A DNA stretch of 64,000 bases, taken from Bryoerythrophyllum caledonicum. Taxonomy: Eukaryota; Streptophyta; Bryopsida; Pottiales; Pottiaceae. A program made the translations under genes and the position numbers. This document shows, in pieces, positions 1-11,808 of the stretch (positions within the stretch are counted from its first letter, which is position 1; each line of letters starts with the position of its first letter). The notes under the pieces were generated by a model. The model saw only the letters and a program-made list of their open reading frames with translations. It did not search any database and was not told where the DNA came from. The stretch is taken from NCBI GenBank assembly GCA_963971425.1, contig OZ020520.1, positions 12,957,807 through 13,021,806 of the forward strand, read 5' to 3'.

Positions 1-137
1 GAGACAACTGAAGAGCTTATCCTGAATCATGAAAAAATTCCTCAAATTCTGATTGAATTATCGCTTAAGTCCACCATTTTCAACGGACATAGGGGTCACA
101 TGCGGGTTGTATCCCCCGTGGCCCCTTTCCCGTCGCC

Positions 138-206
138 AAACCCTGACGAAACCTGGACGAAACCCTGATGAAACCTGGACGAAACCCTGACGAAACCCTG
201 ACGAAA
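138..206. repeat. short tandem repeat upstream of the LpxA gene
   Basis: About six degenerate copies of an 11-12 bp unit (GACGAAACCCTG and variants with ACCTGG) run head to tail. The block lies about 180 bp upstream of the first plausible ATG of the next gene, so it is probably in its promoter or 5' region. The first 137 bases show no gene I can support. Confidence 0.8.
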
Positions 207-384
207 AGCTGGGGGTTTCCGAAACCCATCCCGGGGCGTCGCGAATTGCGAACTCCGTCGCCGTAGCCGAGCGCGGATTCCACCACCTCCTCCACCATCT
301 CCTCTGATTTTTCACCAGGGGCGTTGCTTAGGGTGGGGATGGTGCCATTGCAGCGAAAGTAGTGAAAGTGCGGGGGAGAAAGCT

Positions 385-441
385 ATGCAGGTTGTGAAGA
401 ACGTGGTTGCAGACAGCGTCGCGAGAGGGCGCAAGCCGAAG
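385..441 (+). other. probable 5' leader exon of the LpxA gene
   Basis: ATGCAGGTTGTGAAG opens a 19-codon frame ending at a good donor (AAG|GTGAGC). The next acceptor, TTTGCAG at 1036, continues the same frame into the exon that holds the 1205 start codon. It is either a 5'UTR exon or an N-terminal extension. The 595-base intron between them holds nothing else I recognise. Confidence 0.5.
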
Positions 442-1204
442 GTGAGCCAATTGTGGCAATCATTCGAGGTGGGATCCGTTTAGGTGTGATTTCTTTATGA
501 TGGGTGGGTTTAGGTTTGGGCTGGGAGTGGGCAGATTGGCGAGGCATCTTCTTCTCCTGTGCCTTGAGAATCGTAGCAGCAGTGCAGTGGAGGAGGTTTG
601 AAGCGCATTGTGCTTACAGCAGGTCCCCCCCTCCTGCTGCTGCAGTCTCTGTCTGGGTTGCTCAGAAGATGGAGGGTTTTATGCAAGGTAGGACGCGATT
701 TTGATCTGAATCTTCTGTCATCTGAGATTTCCAATCTCGTTGCATTTTACAGAGTGAATCGAGGCTCCTTCTGTGTACTTTTTTTCCCCCATGAATCTCG
801 ATCAGTCAACTTTTTAATCATGGTACATTGAATTACCGAGTAGTTGGATCACGTTATTTGCTACAGTTTGAACATGCGGGATTTTGGACCTACGAGGTGG
901 TTCCAGAGCAGCTGTTGTTCGCGTTTTACGGAGTTTTCGAATACTATTTTCGACGATTGGTTTGGTTTTTATGTATGTTATCGGAAAGTTGTGGTAATTT
1001 GACTCTCTCATTAAGCATGTTTGGATTTTTTTGCAGGTGTCTCAATTGCTGGAGCTGCAATTTAGGATATCAGGGAGCTGGGGTAGCGATGCCCGCGGTG
1101 CATTTAGCAGAAATCACATCTGGCCTCCTTGGGATCGAGATTGCTCCCCTTCTTTACAGGCCTCAGCAGGTTGTCCATCTCAAGTAGAGCGGCTCCAGGA
1201 CATC

Positions 1205-3766
1205 ATGGCCTCCCAAGTATTCTCAAATGGTAGTCTGCTGGGAGGCGTCACCTGCTCTGCCATGCCTGGCTCGCCCTCTGTTCAGCGCTCACTTGTGCCG
1301 ACTTCCTCGAGCAGGAGCTTATTTTCTGTATGGTTTGCCCTCCGTGATATCATTGCAGCTAGAGTTGTCTTCTATTTGAGATGATTCCTCTGTCAAAGTA
1401 TTATTTGTTAAGAGTCAGACAGCTAAAATCCTGATTTCCGTTTTTTCCAGGGCATACCGATGGTACATCAGAGTCTCAAACAACGTCCTTGCAAGAGGGG
1501 GATGGTGTCAAGGGCAGTAGCTGGTGAGTTCCGCAGTCGATTGGGATACCTTGCTTGCGTATTTGTCATTTAGTATCTGATCTGGTTGCAATGAATCATG
1601 TTCTCCTGCAGAGCCAGACTATTCAGAGAAGAGAGATGAAGTGCAGACGGAAAACATGTTGCCCCTGTCGAGAAGTAACAAAGGAGAGGCGGTATCTAGA
1701 ACCATGATGGGCTCTGCGTTGACAAGCGTACTTCCGGAGCGCAAATCAATTCACGAGACAGCGATAGTTCACCCAAATGCCTTCATAGGTGAGGTGAGTA
1801 TTTGCTCTTCTCAAGTTGCCACATCATCAATGTTTTCGGATGGAATCTCGTCAAGGAAGTCAATGATAATATAAAGATGTGCTGCATTTTTTGCATTTTG
1901 ATTACCCGTATTCTGACGATGTTTCTTGTTAAGTTTAGAATCCTAGTCTTGTTAGCTGCCTAATTTGATTTTTTGCAACTTCATGGGCTGACAATCTCAT
2001 CTTGCAGGGCGTTGTTATTAGTGCGTTTTGTACAGTAGGACCCGGCGTTTCAATAGGAGATGGCACCAAATTGCATCCTGGCAGTCACGTATGTGGGAAT
2101 ACGGAGCTTGGAGAAGGCTGTGAAGTTATGAAGTAAGTCTTCACTCGCTCGTGCAATTTCTTGCATTAGATGCTTTGTTTTGGTCGTGCACTGGACGCGC
2201 GCATGTGATGAGTCTTGTATGATCTGCATCTTTTTGAGGAAACGCTGTACCACAGCGGTGCAGTGGTTGGCGCAGACATCTCTGGGCGCACAGTTATTGG
2301 CAACCACAACACTATCGGCTATCATGCTGTTGTTGGGGTCAAGTGCCAGGACATGAAATACAAGGTATAGTTTCTTTCCTATCAATTGAACAGTTCATAC
2401 TTTATAGTCGCTTTACTCAGGTTACCTGCCTATAGTAGCATTCTAGATGTTAAACTCTACTTCAGTGACTGTTCTTATCAGATGCTTTGATGATTCACAA
2501 GATGATGATTCGCTGGAACCACTGAAAGTTGAAAGTGCTTCTACATGAATGTTTGCTACATGTGTTCCAGGACGGAGATGAATGTTATCTTCACATTGGT
2601 AATAATAATGACATTCGAGAGTACGTTAGCATTCACAGATCTGCGAAACCGACTGATTGTACGGTATGTGAATCACTCTACCCCAGTTTAGGCGTAACCA
2701 CTCTTTCAGCTCTGGGTGTCTATAATGACTGGCACTTCCGGCTGATTGTTTTATTAGTGATGCGTGCTCGTTATCCCATGCAGGTTATCGGTAACAATAA
2801 TTTGATAATGGGCTCCTGTCACGTTGCACACGATTGTAAGTTGGGAAATCACAATATTCTAGCCAATGGCACCTTGGTTGGAGGCCATGTCATACTCGAG
2901 GTAAGTCTGCTTTCTTACCAGGATTGATGTATTTAGTAATAATAATCTCGAGTGGTTCCTGTTGTGGAAGCAGATGATTGATAACCTAACTGTGATCAGT
3001 CTTCCGTTGCACACAGCATATGGCTCTCTTCGTTCTGTTTGGTTAGCTCCACAATTGTGAATCAGCGTCCCTCCATTTCAGGATTATATACACACGGGTG
3101 GAGCAGTTGCGATTCATCAACATTGTCACATTGACTCGTATTCCTTCCTCGCCGGCGGCTCCATGGTATGTCACCCATCCATTCTCACAACAAGCTCTTA
3201 AGTTAATGAAAAACCTGAGACTTTCGCCTGAAATATTCTTCGAGAACTGAAACTGAAAGCCCGGATATGGTTGTTCTCTTTGGCAGGTTACTAGAGATGT
3301 CCCAATGTACATGATGGTGTCTGGAGATCGTGCAGAATTGAGGGGGTTGAATCTAGAAGGCATGCGGCGCCTCGGGTTCTCCGATCTAGAGGTACTTCTC
3401 AGTCCACCATCACCTTACACGCAATGAAAGTTTCATCGGCTCTCCTAATCCACCCTACTCAATCTACAGGTTAAAAACATCCGACGGACTTATCAGAAGC
3501 TGTTTATGAACACCGACACCGAGGCAGGCAACCTTGTAGACCGGCTCTCTGATCTGGTTCGCATCTACACATCCCTTGATTTCTTCACCGCCTTACCTAG
3601 TGATTGTCAATTAACATACTTCCTTCTCCCATTCCTCTCTGCGCAGGAAGCAAACGAGGAGCTCGCAAAGGTGCCAGCCGTCGTGGCCATGCTCCGCTCC
3701 GTCCGCGACTGCTTTGGGGAGAATCGGAGAGGAATCTGCGCGTTTCGACATTGGACTAGCGTGTGA
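1205..3766 (+). CDS. LPXA: UDP-N-acetylglucosamine O-acyltransferase (LpxA), organellar, 11 coding exons
   Basis: The product catalyses the first step of lipid A synthesis, transferring a hydroxyacyl chain to UDP-GlcNAc; plant LpxA is known to be mitochondrial. Exons joined in frame: 1205-1327, 1451-1523, 1612-1793, 2008-2132, 2256-2364, 2571-2663, 2784-2900, 3082-3165, 3287-3391, 3470-3556 and 3647-3766. They give 405 aa. The first ~60 residues are Ser/Arg-rich like a transit peptide. Next comes the left-handed beta-helix of hexapeptide repeats (HPNAFIGE, VGPGVSIGDGTKLHPGSH and similar). The segment SCHVAHDCKLGNH carries the catalytic His. The C-terminal helical domain ends in RRGICAFRHW, the plant LpxA signature. 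An exon at 385-441 starting with ATG also joins in frame to 1037, so translation could begin at 385; I prefer 1205 because it begins a convincing presequence. No frame break is seen. Confidence 0.93.
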
Positions 3767-4273
3767 ATGACGTAGGGAAACCTATCTCGCATTCTTAGAT
3801 TCATTATTGTATCCAACCAACAAATCAATTCCAAGCTCTCATTGGTAACGTGCTATTCTCCGGGCACAGCAGCGTCTCCTCTTGCATACTCTGAAAAACA
3901 GATCCTTTCAAAAGGCAACGTCTTATCATCGCACACAAAGAAAATGGATACGGCACGAAACAGACCGAGAAGCGAAGCGGAACGTTCTCGATAACGAAAG
4001 AACCACGGCGAAAGCCTACACCACCATGCAACGCGACATAGCCTTTTGCTCTCCGGATGCAACGTCATCTGTCCATCCAAGCCCTTCATCCACAGACGGC
4101 CACTTCACCTCCTCTCCTTCAGGGGTTTTGTTTTGTTGAACCTCCGATGGTGTGTCACTCGCACCAGAGACAGGTTTTTGCAATCCGGTTACATTTCGCA
4201 ATCTTCGTAGGAGGGGCTCCCAGAAAGAAGTTCGGGAGGAAAACGGTCGTGAATTGAGAGGGGAGGTTGTGGG

Positions 4274-5992
4274 ATGGCGGTGGCCATGGCGGCGTCGCAG
4301 GGCGTGGCGCTGAGCTCCTCGGGGCTGCGGAGTGCCGCCTTCACGGGGGAGAAGTCGGCGGTGTTCGGAGGCGCGGTGGTGGGACAGAAGGCGGCGAGCC
4401 CGCGGAGGAGTAGGGTTTTGGGCGTGCGCGCGAGCTTAGATCACATTCCGAAGCAGTTCCGCAAGGACGGCTTGAAGGAAGGGCTGTCAAAGAACTTCGA
4501 GTCGTGCCCGCCCAGCTTGTACGGGCTGAACCCCTCGCAGATGGACATGTTCATGGTGGAGAACAACCCCTACCAGCGGCAGGCGGAGCGCGTCACCGAG
4601 GCGTCCATTTCTTCCGCGAGCCGATACCAAGACGGTGAGAACATGGGTTTCTCGTGAGGGTTATGAAATTCAGGAAGCGAGTTGATTGTTTTGTGTTGTT
4701 CGTCCTTCGCAATCTTATCCAGAAGGTTGTCGTGAAACTCACGAATCTCGTCTGTTGTTTGTGAGAAAATTTGAGGGGTTTAGTACAGCATCCAGCTTCA
4801 GGGCGCAGTGTTTTCCCAAGTAGTTCAGCCGTTTTTGTAATTTTCCTGCGAGTGCTCAGTTGGTTGCTATGAGGTGATTGTTATGATTGTTCGTCGTCTC
4901 GTAGGATGTGTCATGTATTTTCCCCTTCGCAATCTTATCCAGTTGAGGTGTTCCGGTCCACTGTTCTGAAACCCATGAATCTCGTCTGTTTTGTGAGGAG
5001 CATTGAGAGTTTGAGTACATGATTGAAGAATGACCGCTGCGCATCGCTTTTCTCTTTGATTTGTTGATTGTAATTAGGGTGTGGAGCATTTCGTGTATTT
5101 TCTGCAGTTCAGGGGTTCGCTCTCTGAGTGTTTTTCCCTCGAGTTTTTATGTATTTGGCATATTTGTTAAGGGTTTTGATTTCTTTGTGATGTGTTGTTA
5201 TGATTTGTTTTTGTTTTAGGCACTGGGATGTGGAGCGCGACAGGGCTGGACGGTGCACCCTCGAGGTTGAGCATGAGTGTGAGTATGTACAGGGGAGGAG
5301 GGAGCGCCGGCGGTCGGCCCAAGACTGCTCCTCCCGATCTGCCCTCTCTGCTTCTGGACGCGCGCATCTGCTACCTGGGAATGGCTATCGTGCCCGCGGT
5401 AACGGAGCTCATCATCGCCGAGCTGCTGTGGCTGGACTTCGACAATCCGAGCAAGCCCATATACTTCTACATCAACTCATCTGGGACTCAGAACGAGAAG
5501 AAGGAGAGCATCGGGTTCGAGACCGAGGCATATGCCATCGCGGATACCATGAGGTATGTCAAGTCCAAGGTGTACACCATCAACTGTGGGCAGGCCTTCG
5601 GCCAGGCGGCGATGCTTCTGTCCATTGGTGAGAAGGGTTACCGCGCCTTGCAACCAAGCTCTTCCACCAAGCTGTACTCCCCGAAGGTGAACCAGTCGAG
5701 CGGATCCTCCACGGACATGTGGATCAAGGGTAAGGAGCTGGATGCCAACACCGACTACTACATCGATCTGCTGGCGACAGGAACTGGCAAGTCGAGGGAG
5801 GAGATTGCTCATGACATCCGCAGGCCCAAGTACTTCAGGCCACAAGAGGCTATCGATTACGGCCTTGCGGACAAGATCATCGAGCCCCGAGGAATTGCCA
5901 TGGAGAAACGGAATTATGATGAGATGCTTGCGCAGTCCAAGGCTCAGAGACCTCGTGCTGCAGCAGCTCCGGCTGGAGCAGGAGGCCGCTAG
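4274..5992 (+). CDS. CLPR1: ClpR1, non-catalytic subunit of the plastid Clp protease
   Basis: The product is a structural subunit of the ClpPR protease core in the chloroplast stroma. Two exons (4274-4634 and 5220-5992, donor G|GTGAGA, acceptor TTTTAG|G) give 377 aa. Residues 1-55 are an Ala/Ser/Arg-rich plastid transit peptide ending near VRAS. The following segment, with IPKQFRKDGLKEGL and LYGLNPSQMDMFMVE, is characteristic of plant ClpR1. The Clp fold then runs from DLPSLLLDARICYLG to the C terminus. At the usual serine position the sequence reads NCGQAFGQAAMLLS, and YRALQPSSSTKLY replaces the usual His motif. The catalytic Ser and His are therefore missing, as expected for ClpR rather than ClpP. 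Exon 2 is GC-rich and the 585-base intron is AT-rich. Confidence 0.95.
4706..5025 (+). repeat. diverged duplication inside the ClpR1 intron
   Basis: The block beginning TTCGCAATCTTATCCAG at about 4708 recurs at about 4925. Each copy is followed by similar text (GAATCTCGTCTGTT, then GAG.TTTGAGTACA). The spacing is about 217 bp and the copies are clearly diverged. The duplication is confined to the intron. Confidence 0.65.
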
Positions 5993-6097
5993 ATAGGTAA
6001 CTCTTCTGTGTCATGTTTAGTTCATTTGAACAGGAAAGAGTAGCTCAAAACTTGTTCTCGCCATGTAACCTTAGTTAATTGTAATACAACAAATCTC

Positions 6098-6640
6098 AGA
6101 TGTCATCCATCTTGATGTTCATGATGTATACTATGCTTTAAGTTTGTGTTTTTGTTTACGATGGTGAAGCAGGTTCATCTCAAGGTTTGTTGCATTTTCA
6201 GCGTCAGTCCTCTGATGTGATGTCATCCGTCTTGATGGTCGTGAAGATTATTGCTCGGGGTTTGTGTTCTTGTTTACTAGGTCTGTTTGAAGATTTTGTT
6301 GCGTTTTTCACAGTCAATCGCCTTTTGTGAAGGCTTGTAAGTTTTCAGACGTTATCTATCTTGATGGTTAGTTAGATCACTGCTTCAGGTTTGTGTTTAT
6401 TCTCCCTAGGGTGAAGCAGGTCTCTCTGAGAAGTGTTTTTCGCATTTTCAGAGTCAGTACTCTAGTGCGAAGGCCTGTAAGTTTTTTTTATGTTATCTGT
6501 CTTGATGTTCATGATATGCACTGTGAAGATCATTGCTCCAGGTTCGTGTTGGTTCTTTGTTTACCATGGTGAAGCACGTCATGTTGGATTTTCAGAGGTT
6601 CGATCTTCTCTTGTGAAAGCTTGTATTCTTCATCCTGCTC
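6098..6640 (+). repeat. degenerate ~120-140 bp tandem repeat downstream of ClpR1
   Basis: Four diverged copies begin with variants of TGTCATCCATCTTGATG at about 6101, 6221, 6352 and 6492. Each continues with versions of TTTGTGTTTTTGTTTAC, GGTGAAGCAGGT and CATTTTCAG.GTCAGT. The rest of the 5993-7424 intergenic interval holds no gene I can support. Its last ~100 bp is probably the 5'UTR of the next gene. Confidence 0.7.
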
Positions 6641-7424
6641 TTGTTGATGATTGACGTTTTCTGAGTCCCTCAACTATGGAAAAGGAGGTAAATGGACGGA
6701 TCAGTCCGTACATCGTTCACTGGTGTCAACGATGCAGCTTAAACACGTTGCCCAAGGTTTGGAACGGTGCCAATCATCAAGTCCATCATCGCGGTTTTAC
6801 TTTTTATATTTAATATCGCGTCCCGTGCTTCTGATCCGTAGAAAAGTTGCTGGCACTCAATCACGGGAGGTTGCTTCTCAACGTCTTCAATTGCCGTAGA
6901 CCTGACTTCTTCTACATGCATCACGCCACTGCGAGATCCCTGTCAAGATGCCCTCCAAGATATTTATCATGTGGATAGTATAGGATGGTACAGATTCTGC
7001 TAGATGCTTTTCTCGCAGGCATCCGTGAAGAATCTGTTAGTCGCAAACCCAATATATCGTGGTGAGTTTCACCAGTCGAAAAGGCAATTCACGTGCCGTG
7101 ACCCTCACAGCCCGCGAGGGACGCCAACTGAGGAGCGGAAACAGTTGCTGAGTTACTTACTTCATCTTTTTCTACACCTGTTCCGTGATTCATGATTCTC
7201 TGCAACAGTGCCAGCCTGTGGAACCTTCCCTCGTCTCCGTTGCCTATCCGCGCGTCTATTCTCGGAGCACCTCGTCCTGAAAGTTGGCGAATGATTAGGA
7301 TGCTGTAGATCAACCATTGGAGGAGTACGAGGAGCAGACTATTGTTTGTGGGTCTGCAACCGGAGAGTGCATGTTAGTGGGGAGGTGGCAGTTAGGGCTC
7401 ACTTGTGGGATTTCGCGGTGCAAC

Positions 7425-10400
7425 ATGACGGTGGATGGCGATGGCGGAGTGGCGACCCAGCGCGTTGTGGAGGTCATCAATGTGTGGTCCGGCCCCCGGT
7501 CGCTCAGCACCAGCCTCATGTACTCCTTTGCGCAGGTTCTCCTCCTTCTTTCTTTACCTTAAGGTCCGATCACCCTGAATTGTTTGATCGCTGAAGTCGC
7601 GCTTGCTTTGATCCTGATTCTGTGGCTTCTTTTTCGTCTTTGGTTTGGTAGCGGGATGACGCAGAGGTGGTGGATGAGCCGCTCTACGCAAACTATTTGC
7701 GCCAACGACCTAATGTGTGCCACCCTTCTCAGGACGAGGTGCTCCAGCAAATGGTGAGCCAAAGATCATCGGACCTTGCTTGCTTGAGAGGGTTTCCGTT
7801 TGCTCATGTGTTTCCATGAATTGCAGGAGAACGATGGCGACAAGGTCGTGCGAGAGATCATTCACGGGCCTTGCAAGAGGAAGTACCGCTATGCTAAGGT
7901 AGCGTGATAGTGTAACTGTGGGTTTGATGATAGCAATGAATCCTTCACTTCTGATACGCCTAGGTTGAATCTCTGGCAGCACATGGCAAAGCAACGAACT
8001 CCGGGCTTGACCTCAGATGTGCTTCGTGGACGCCACGTTCTGCTCATTCGCAACCCTCTGGAGTTTCTGGTGAGTGTGTGTTCCTACCATCTGGTGAATT
8101 CTAAAGACAAAGAGTGATCAGGTTGGAAATCGCCTCTGAATTCGTGTGTTTGCAGCCCTCGTTTGACAAGGTGCTTCAAGAAGAGATTCCTGAACTGGAG
8201 ATGGTGCACCTAGCATCGCTCTACATGGAGCTTCGTTCCGTAGGTCAAACGCCACCTATCATTGATGCCACGGACATCAGGAACAATCCAGAGGTACTAC
8301 ACTCTCTAGCTTTGCTTCTTGTAATTTATTTCCTCACTTCTTCTCGATCATTATTATGTCATGTTCACACGAAGTAGAACCAGAAGAGATGGTTGTAGTG
8401 CTGGTCTTCCATTCCCTGGTGTGTTTTTGTAATTGGGCCTTCATTGTGTCTCCTTTGGTTTGATTGATTTAGCTTAGGATTGTGAAAGGAGCTGATTTTT
8501 TGCCGGTTGCTGAGCAGGGAATGCTTCGGAGTCTCTGTTCTGCACTTGATATTCCTTTCCAACCATCAATGTTGCGGTATGGATCTCTTTGGTGCGCCAA
8601 GGTTTAGGTGCATTTGCAATGTTTTTCAGCCCTAATGTATTAATGCTGCCATGCTGAGGTTTTTGAGCATGAAATTTCCTTGATAGGCACAACAGACAAA
8701 TGATTGCTTTTCAGATTCTCAATCCCTTGAACGAAAGGCTTGAAGAAAAGCATCAGATTTCTTTAGTATGGGTTTTATATTTAGAATTCCTCTCGTGTTC
8801 AGTACTGGAATCAATATTGCTTGGCAGGTGGAAAGCGGGGCCAAGACCTGAAGATGGTGTATGGGCACGATGGTGGTATTCTTCCGTTCACAAATCAACT
8901 AGATTCACCCCATCTCCACCATTTGCAACCAAGGTTTGAGCCGTGTTATCGTCCTTGAATTCTGTTTACAACACTAAATGAGGATCATTTTTGTTGACGA
9001 GGGCATCGTATGAAAAACACATGAATATCACTCCAGCTTTGCTAATTACAATATATGCTCACAACAGCCCTTTCCCAAAAGGCTTTACAAGTTACTGGAG
9101 CAGAATCAACCATTCTACGACTTTCTGAAGCGGGAGGCTTTACGTCCCATCCCAGCACCTGCTGCACCCCCGCCATTGCCTTGCCCAGACAACAACGAAC
9201 TGCTTGTTTCGGTGAATGGACGGCTCATGCCACGCAATGCAGCCAGGGTCAGTGATTATCACACATCTACTTGCTTATTCTTAAATATCATGGACACTTG
9301 GGTAACTGCCTTTGTAGAGGTTGGTCAATGTAAATCGGATACTTGACACTGTCTGTATGCAACAGGTATCTGTGTTCGACTCAATTGTGCAAGGGGGCGA
9401 TGGAGTGTGGGAGGGACTTCGGATCTACAAGGGGAAAGTGTTCAAGCTAGATGAGCACCTAGATAGGTACATTCTCGGTACTGACATGGGAGACTTTTCC
9501 TACGTCTGACAATATTTGTTCTAGGAAGATCTGATGTGTGTTATGGAAACTGCAGACTTTTTGACTCGGCCAAAGCAATGGCTTTTGCCAATGTTCCTAG
9601 TCGCAGTGAGGTATGTCAGACAACCGTATTTTGAAGTGATATTCTATTTGTATGTTTACACCAAATCAAATTTGTTAGGTGAAAATATTGTCTGTATTGA
9701 GGAATTCAATCATAGATTTGTGGCTTGTTGGTATGGTGGTTTTTTCTTAAACTCCTCTTTGATAGCTTGTTTGTGTTGGCATATTCATTTCTGTCATCAG
9801 GTGAAGCGGGCTGTGTTTGCCACTCTCATAGCAAATGACATGAAAGACAATGCGCATGTCCGACTGACACTTACACGAGGAGAAAAGGTATACATGGTGC
9901 CAATGTGTTATATTGCTAAAGCCTCACGTTGTTGTTGGGAAATGAATGCATGTGCCCTTGGCTTTATTGAAGCAAGTTTCGGTTGCTCTGAGCGCTTTCC
10001 GGTAACAGTGTTGGTGAATTGTGATACCTCTGCAGACAACCTCTGGAATGAGTCCGGCTTTTAATGTCTACGGATGCAACTTAATTGGTTGGTGCTCTCT
10101 CGCTCTTCATAGAATTTCCTTTCTTTTCTTATTTTCTACTGTCTGTATCGCATGACATGAATTCAATCTTGTCAATTTGCAGTACTTGCGGAGTGGAAGC
10201 CGCCCGTTTACAACAACGCGGACGGCATACGTCTCATCACAGCGTCAACTCGCCGTAACTCTCCCAATGTAAATATATTCTTTGCCAATAATGATTGGTT
10301 TCTTCAATTTATCTATTCTATTAGAACAACGATGATGATTCCCGATTCACCCAATATTAACAGATGCGGAGGGTTTTACTGTTTGCAGTGCCTGGACTCC

Positions 10401-11808
10401 AAGATCCACCACAATAATCTCATCAACAACATATTGGCCAAGGTTAGAACACCCTGATTGTAGTTTAAGCGTGTCCTTCTTGCCCTGCATAGTGTGTTTT
10501 ATGATTCTGTGATGCCTGCAGCCGCATTAGATTGGTTTGGCTCCCAGAAACCTGTTGACAAACTCGTATTTTTCATATTCTTACATCCACCTATCATTGC
10601 GCTGATGTATGTACCGCGTTCATCTCATTTACTCTTGTCTCGTGTTTAGATTTCGGGATATTGTTGTTCACATGTTGAGGCTTGTCCATCCAGGTGGAAG
10701 GAAATTTGGCTGGCGCAGGAGATGCTTTGATGCTCGATTGTGACGGTTTTGTTTCTGAGACGAATGCCACAAATGTTGTGAGTCTTTCATGCTCTATCAC
10801 CTTTTCATGCTTTGTTCGTCGGTTTCTGATTCATGAGTAAATTCAGGATGGAAGTTGCCTTCTGCTATTTGTCAGTCTGGAAGTCCTCACCAAATCCAGA
10901 AAATATAGCATTTTGTTGTTCATATTCGTTTAATTGTGTTTTTTAATACCCTTCTCTGTCGCTTAGTTTGTTGAAAATCTGGGTTGCAGTTCATGGTGAA
11001 GAAAGGACGGGTCCTGACTCCTCATGCCGACTATTGCCTTCCCGGCATCACACGTGCTACAGTGAGTATTTCCTGATCAAACATCGCTTCCTGAAGTGGG
11101 TGTGCAATTCTGAGCTTGTTGAAGTAGATTACTCCCTGGTTTAGGAAGTATCTCAACCTCCATGCTAGTGCAAAACACATTATTCAAAAAAGCATGTGTT
11201 TCATAGGTGATTGATCTCGTTCGAAAGGAGGAATTTCCAATGGAGGAGCGAAGAGTCAGTCTTACGGAGTTCCACACAGCCGATGAGGTACGATAACTGA
11301 TTGGAAATACAGTGCAACTTTTTCCTGCTTTTTGAGACAAACCTAGTGTTGAACTTTATTTTACACGTCTATCTTCATTAAATTAGTAGTGACCAATGTA
11401 AGTTTTCGTAGTTACAGTCGCCCGTTTATATCTCTCTTTTTGCCCTCTGATTTGCGATATTCAGAGACGCGTATCTCATAACATCCTTATGATGTTTCTT
11501 TGTTGGCAAAAATTTCAGGTGTTCACCACCGGTACAATGGGAGAGCTGACGCCTGTAAGTGGGGCAGAAATCATCCATTCCATCTCTCTGAGATTCTCTA
11601 AGAATGCATTCTAGATTGAAACAATTTCAGTAATTTTCTGTTGCGGTATCTTCTTACAAGAGATCATTGATTTCTGTGTGGTTCTCAGGTGCTGGAGATT
11701 GATGGTCGGCAGATTGGAGTCGGCAAGGTGGGTCCTGTGACAAAACAGCTCCAGGCTGCGTACTCCAAGCTGGCTGAATCCGAAGGTGAACTCATCCCAT
11801 TGCAGTGA
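7425..11808 (+). CDS. sulfotransferase-like / class IV aminotransferase fusion (BCAT-like protein), 19 exons
   Basis: This is the orthologue of the Arabidopsis branched-chain-aminotransferase-like proteins At3g05190 and At5g27410, whose reaction is not established. Nineteen exons join without a frame break: 7425-7535, 7652-7753, 7827-7898, 7980-8069, 8156-8293, 8518-8576, 8828-8933, 9068-9247, 9366-9466, 9556-9610, 9801-9887, 10036-10087, 10183-10268, 10389-10442, 10694-10777, 10990-11061, 11207-11287, 11519-11554 and 11689-11808. They give 561 aa. Residues 15-230 form a sulfotransferase-like P-loop domain ([20 protein letters not shown], then LLIRNP). The fold type IV PLP domain begins near [12 protein letters not shown]. 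It contains [19 protein letters not shown], the likely PLP lysine in [18 protein letters not shown], and [10 protein letters not shown] near the C terminus. The start ATG sits a few residues before the conserved VEVINVWS, matching the plant homologues. No transit peptide is obvious. Confidence 0.93.

Noticed and set aside
58..315. Minus-strand ORF of repeats such as FVQVSSGFRPG
   Set aside because: It is only the translation of the 11-12 bp tandem repeat; no family resemblance.
5200..5845. Alternative long frames over ClpR1 exon 2
   Set aside because: Shadow frames in GC-rich coding DNA; the ClpR frame matches the family along its whole length.
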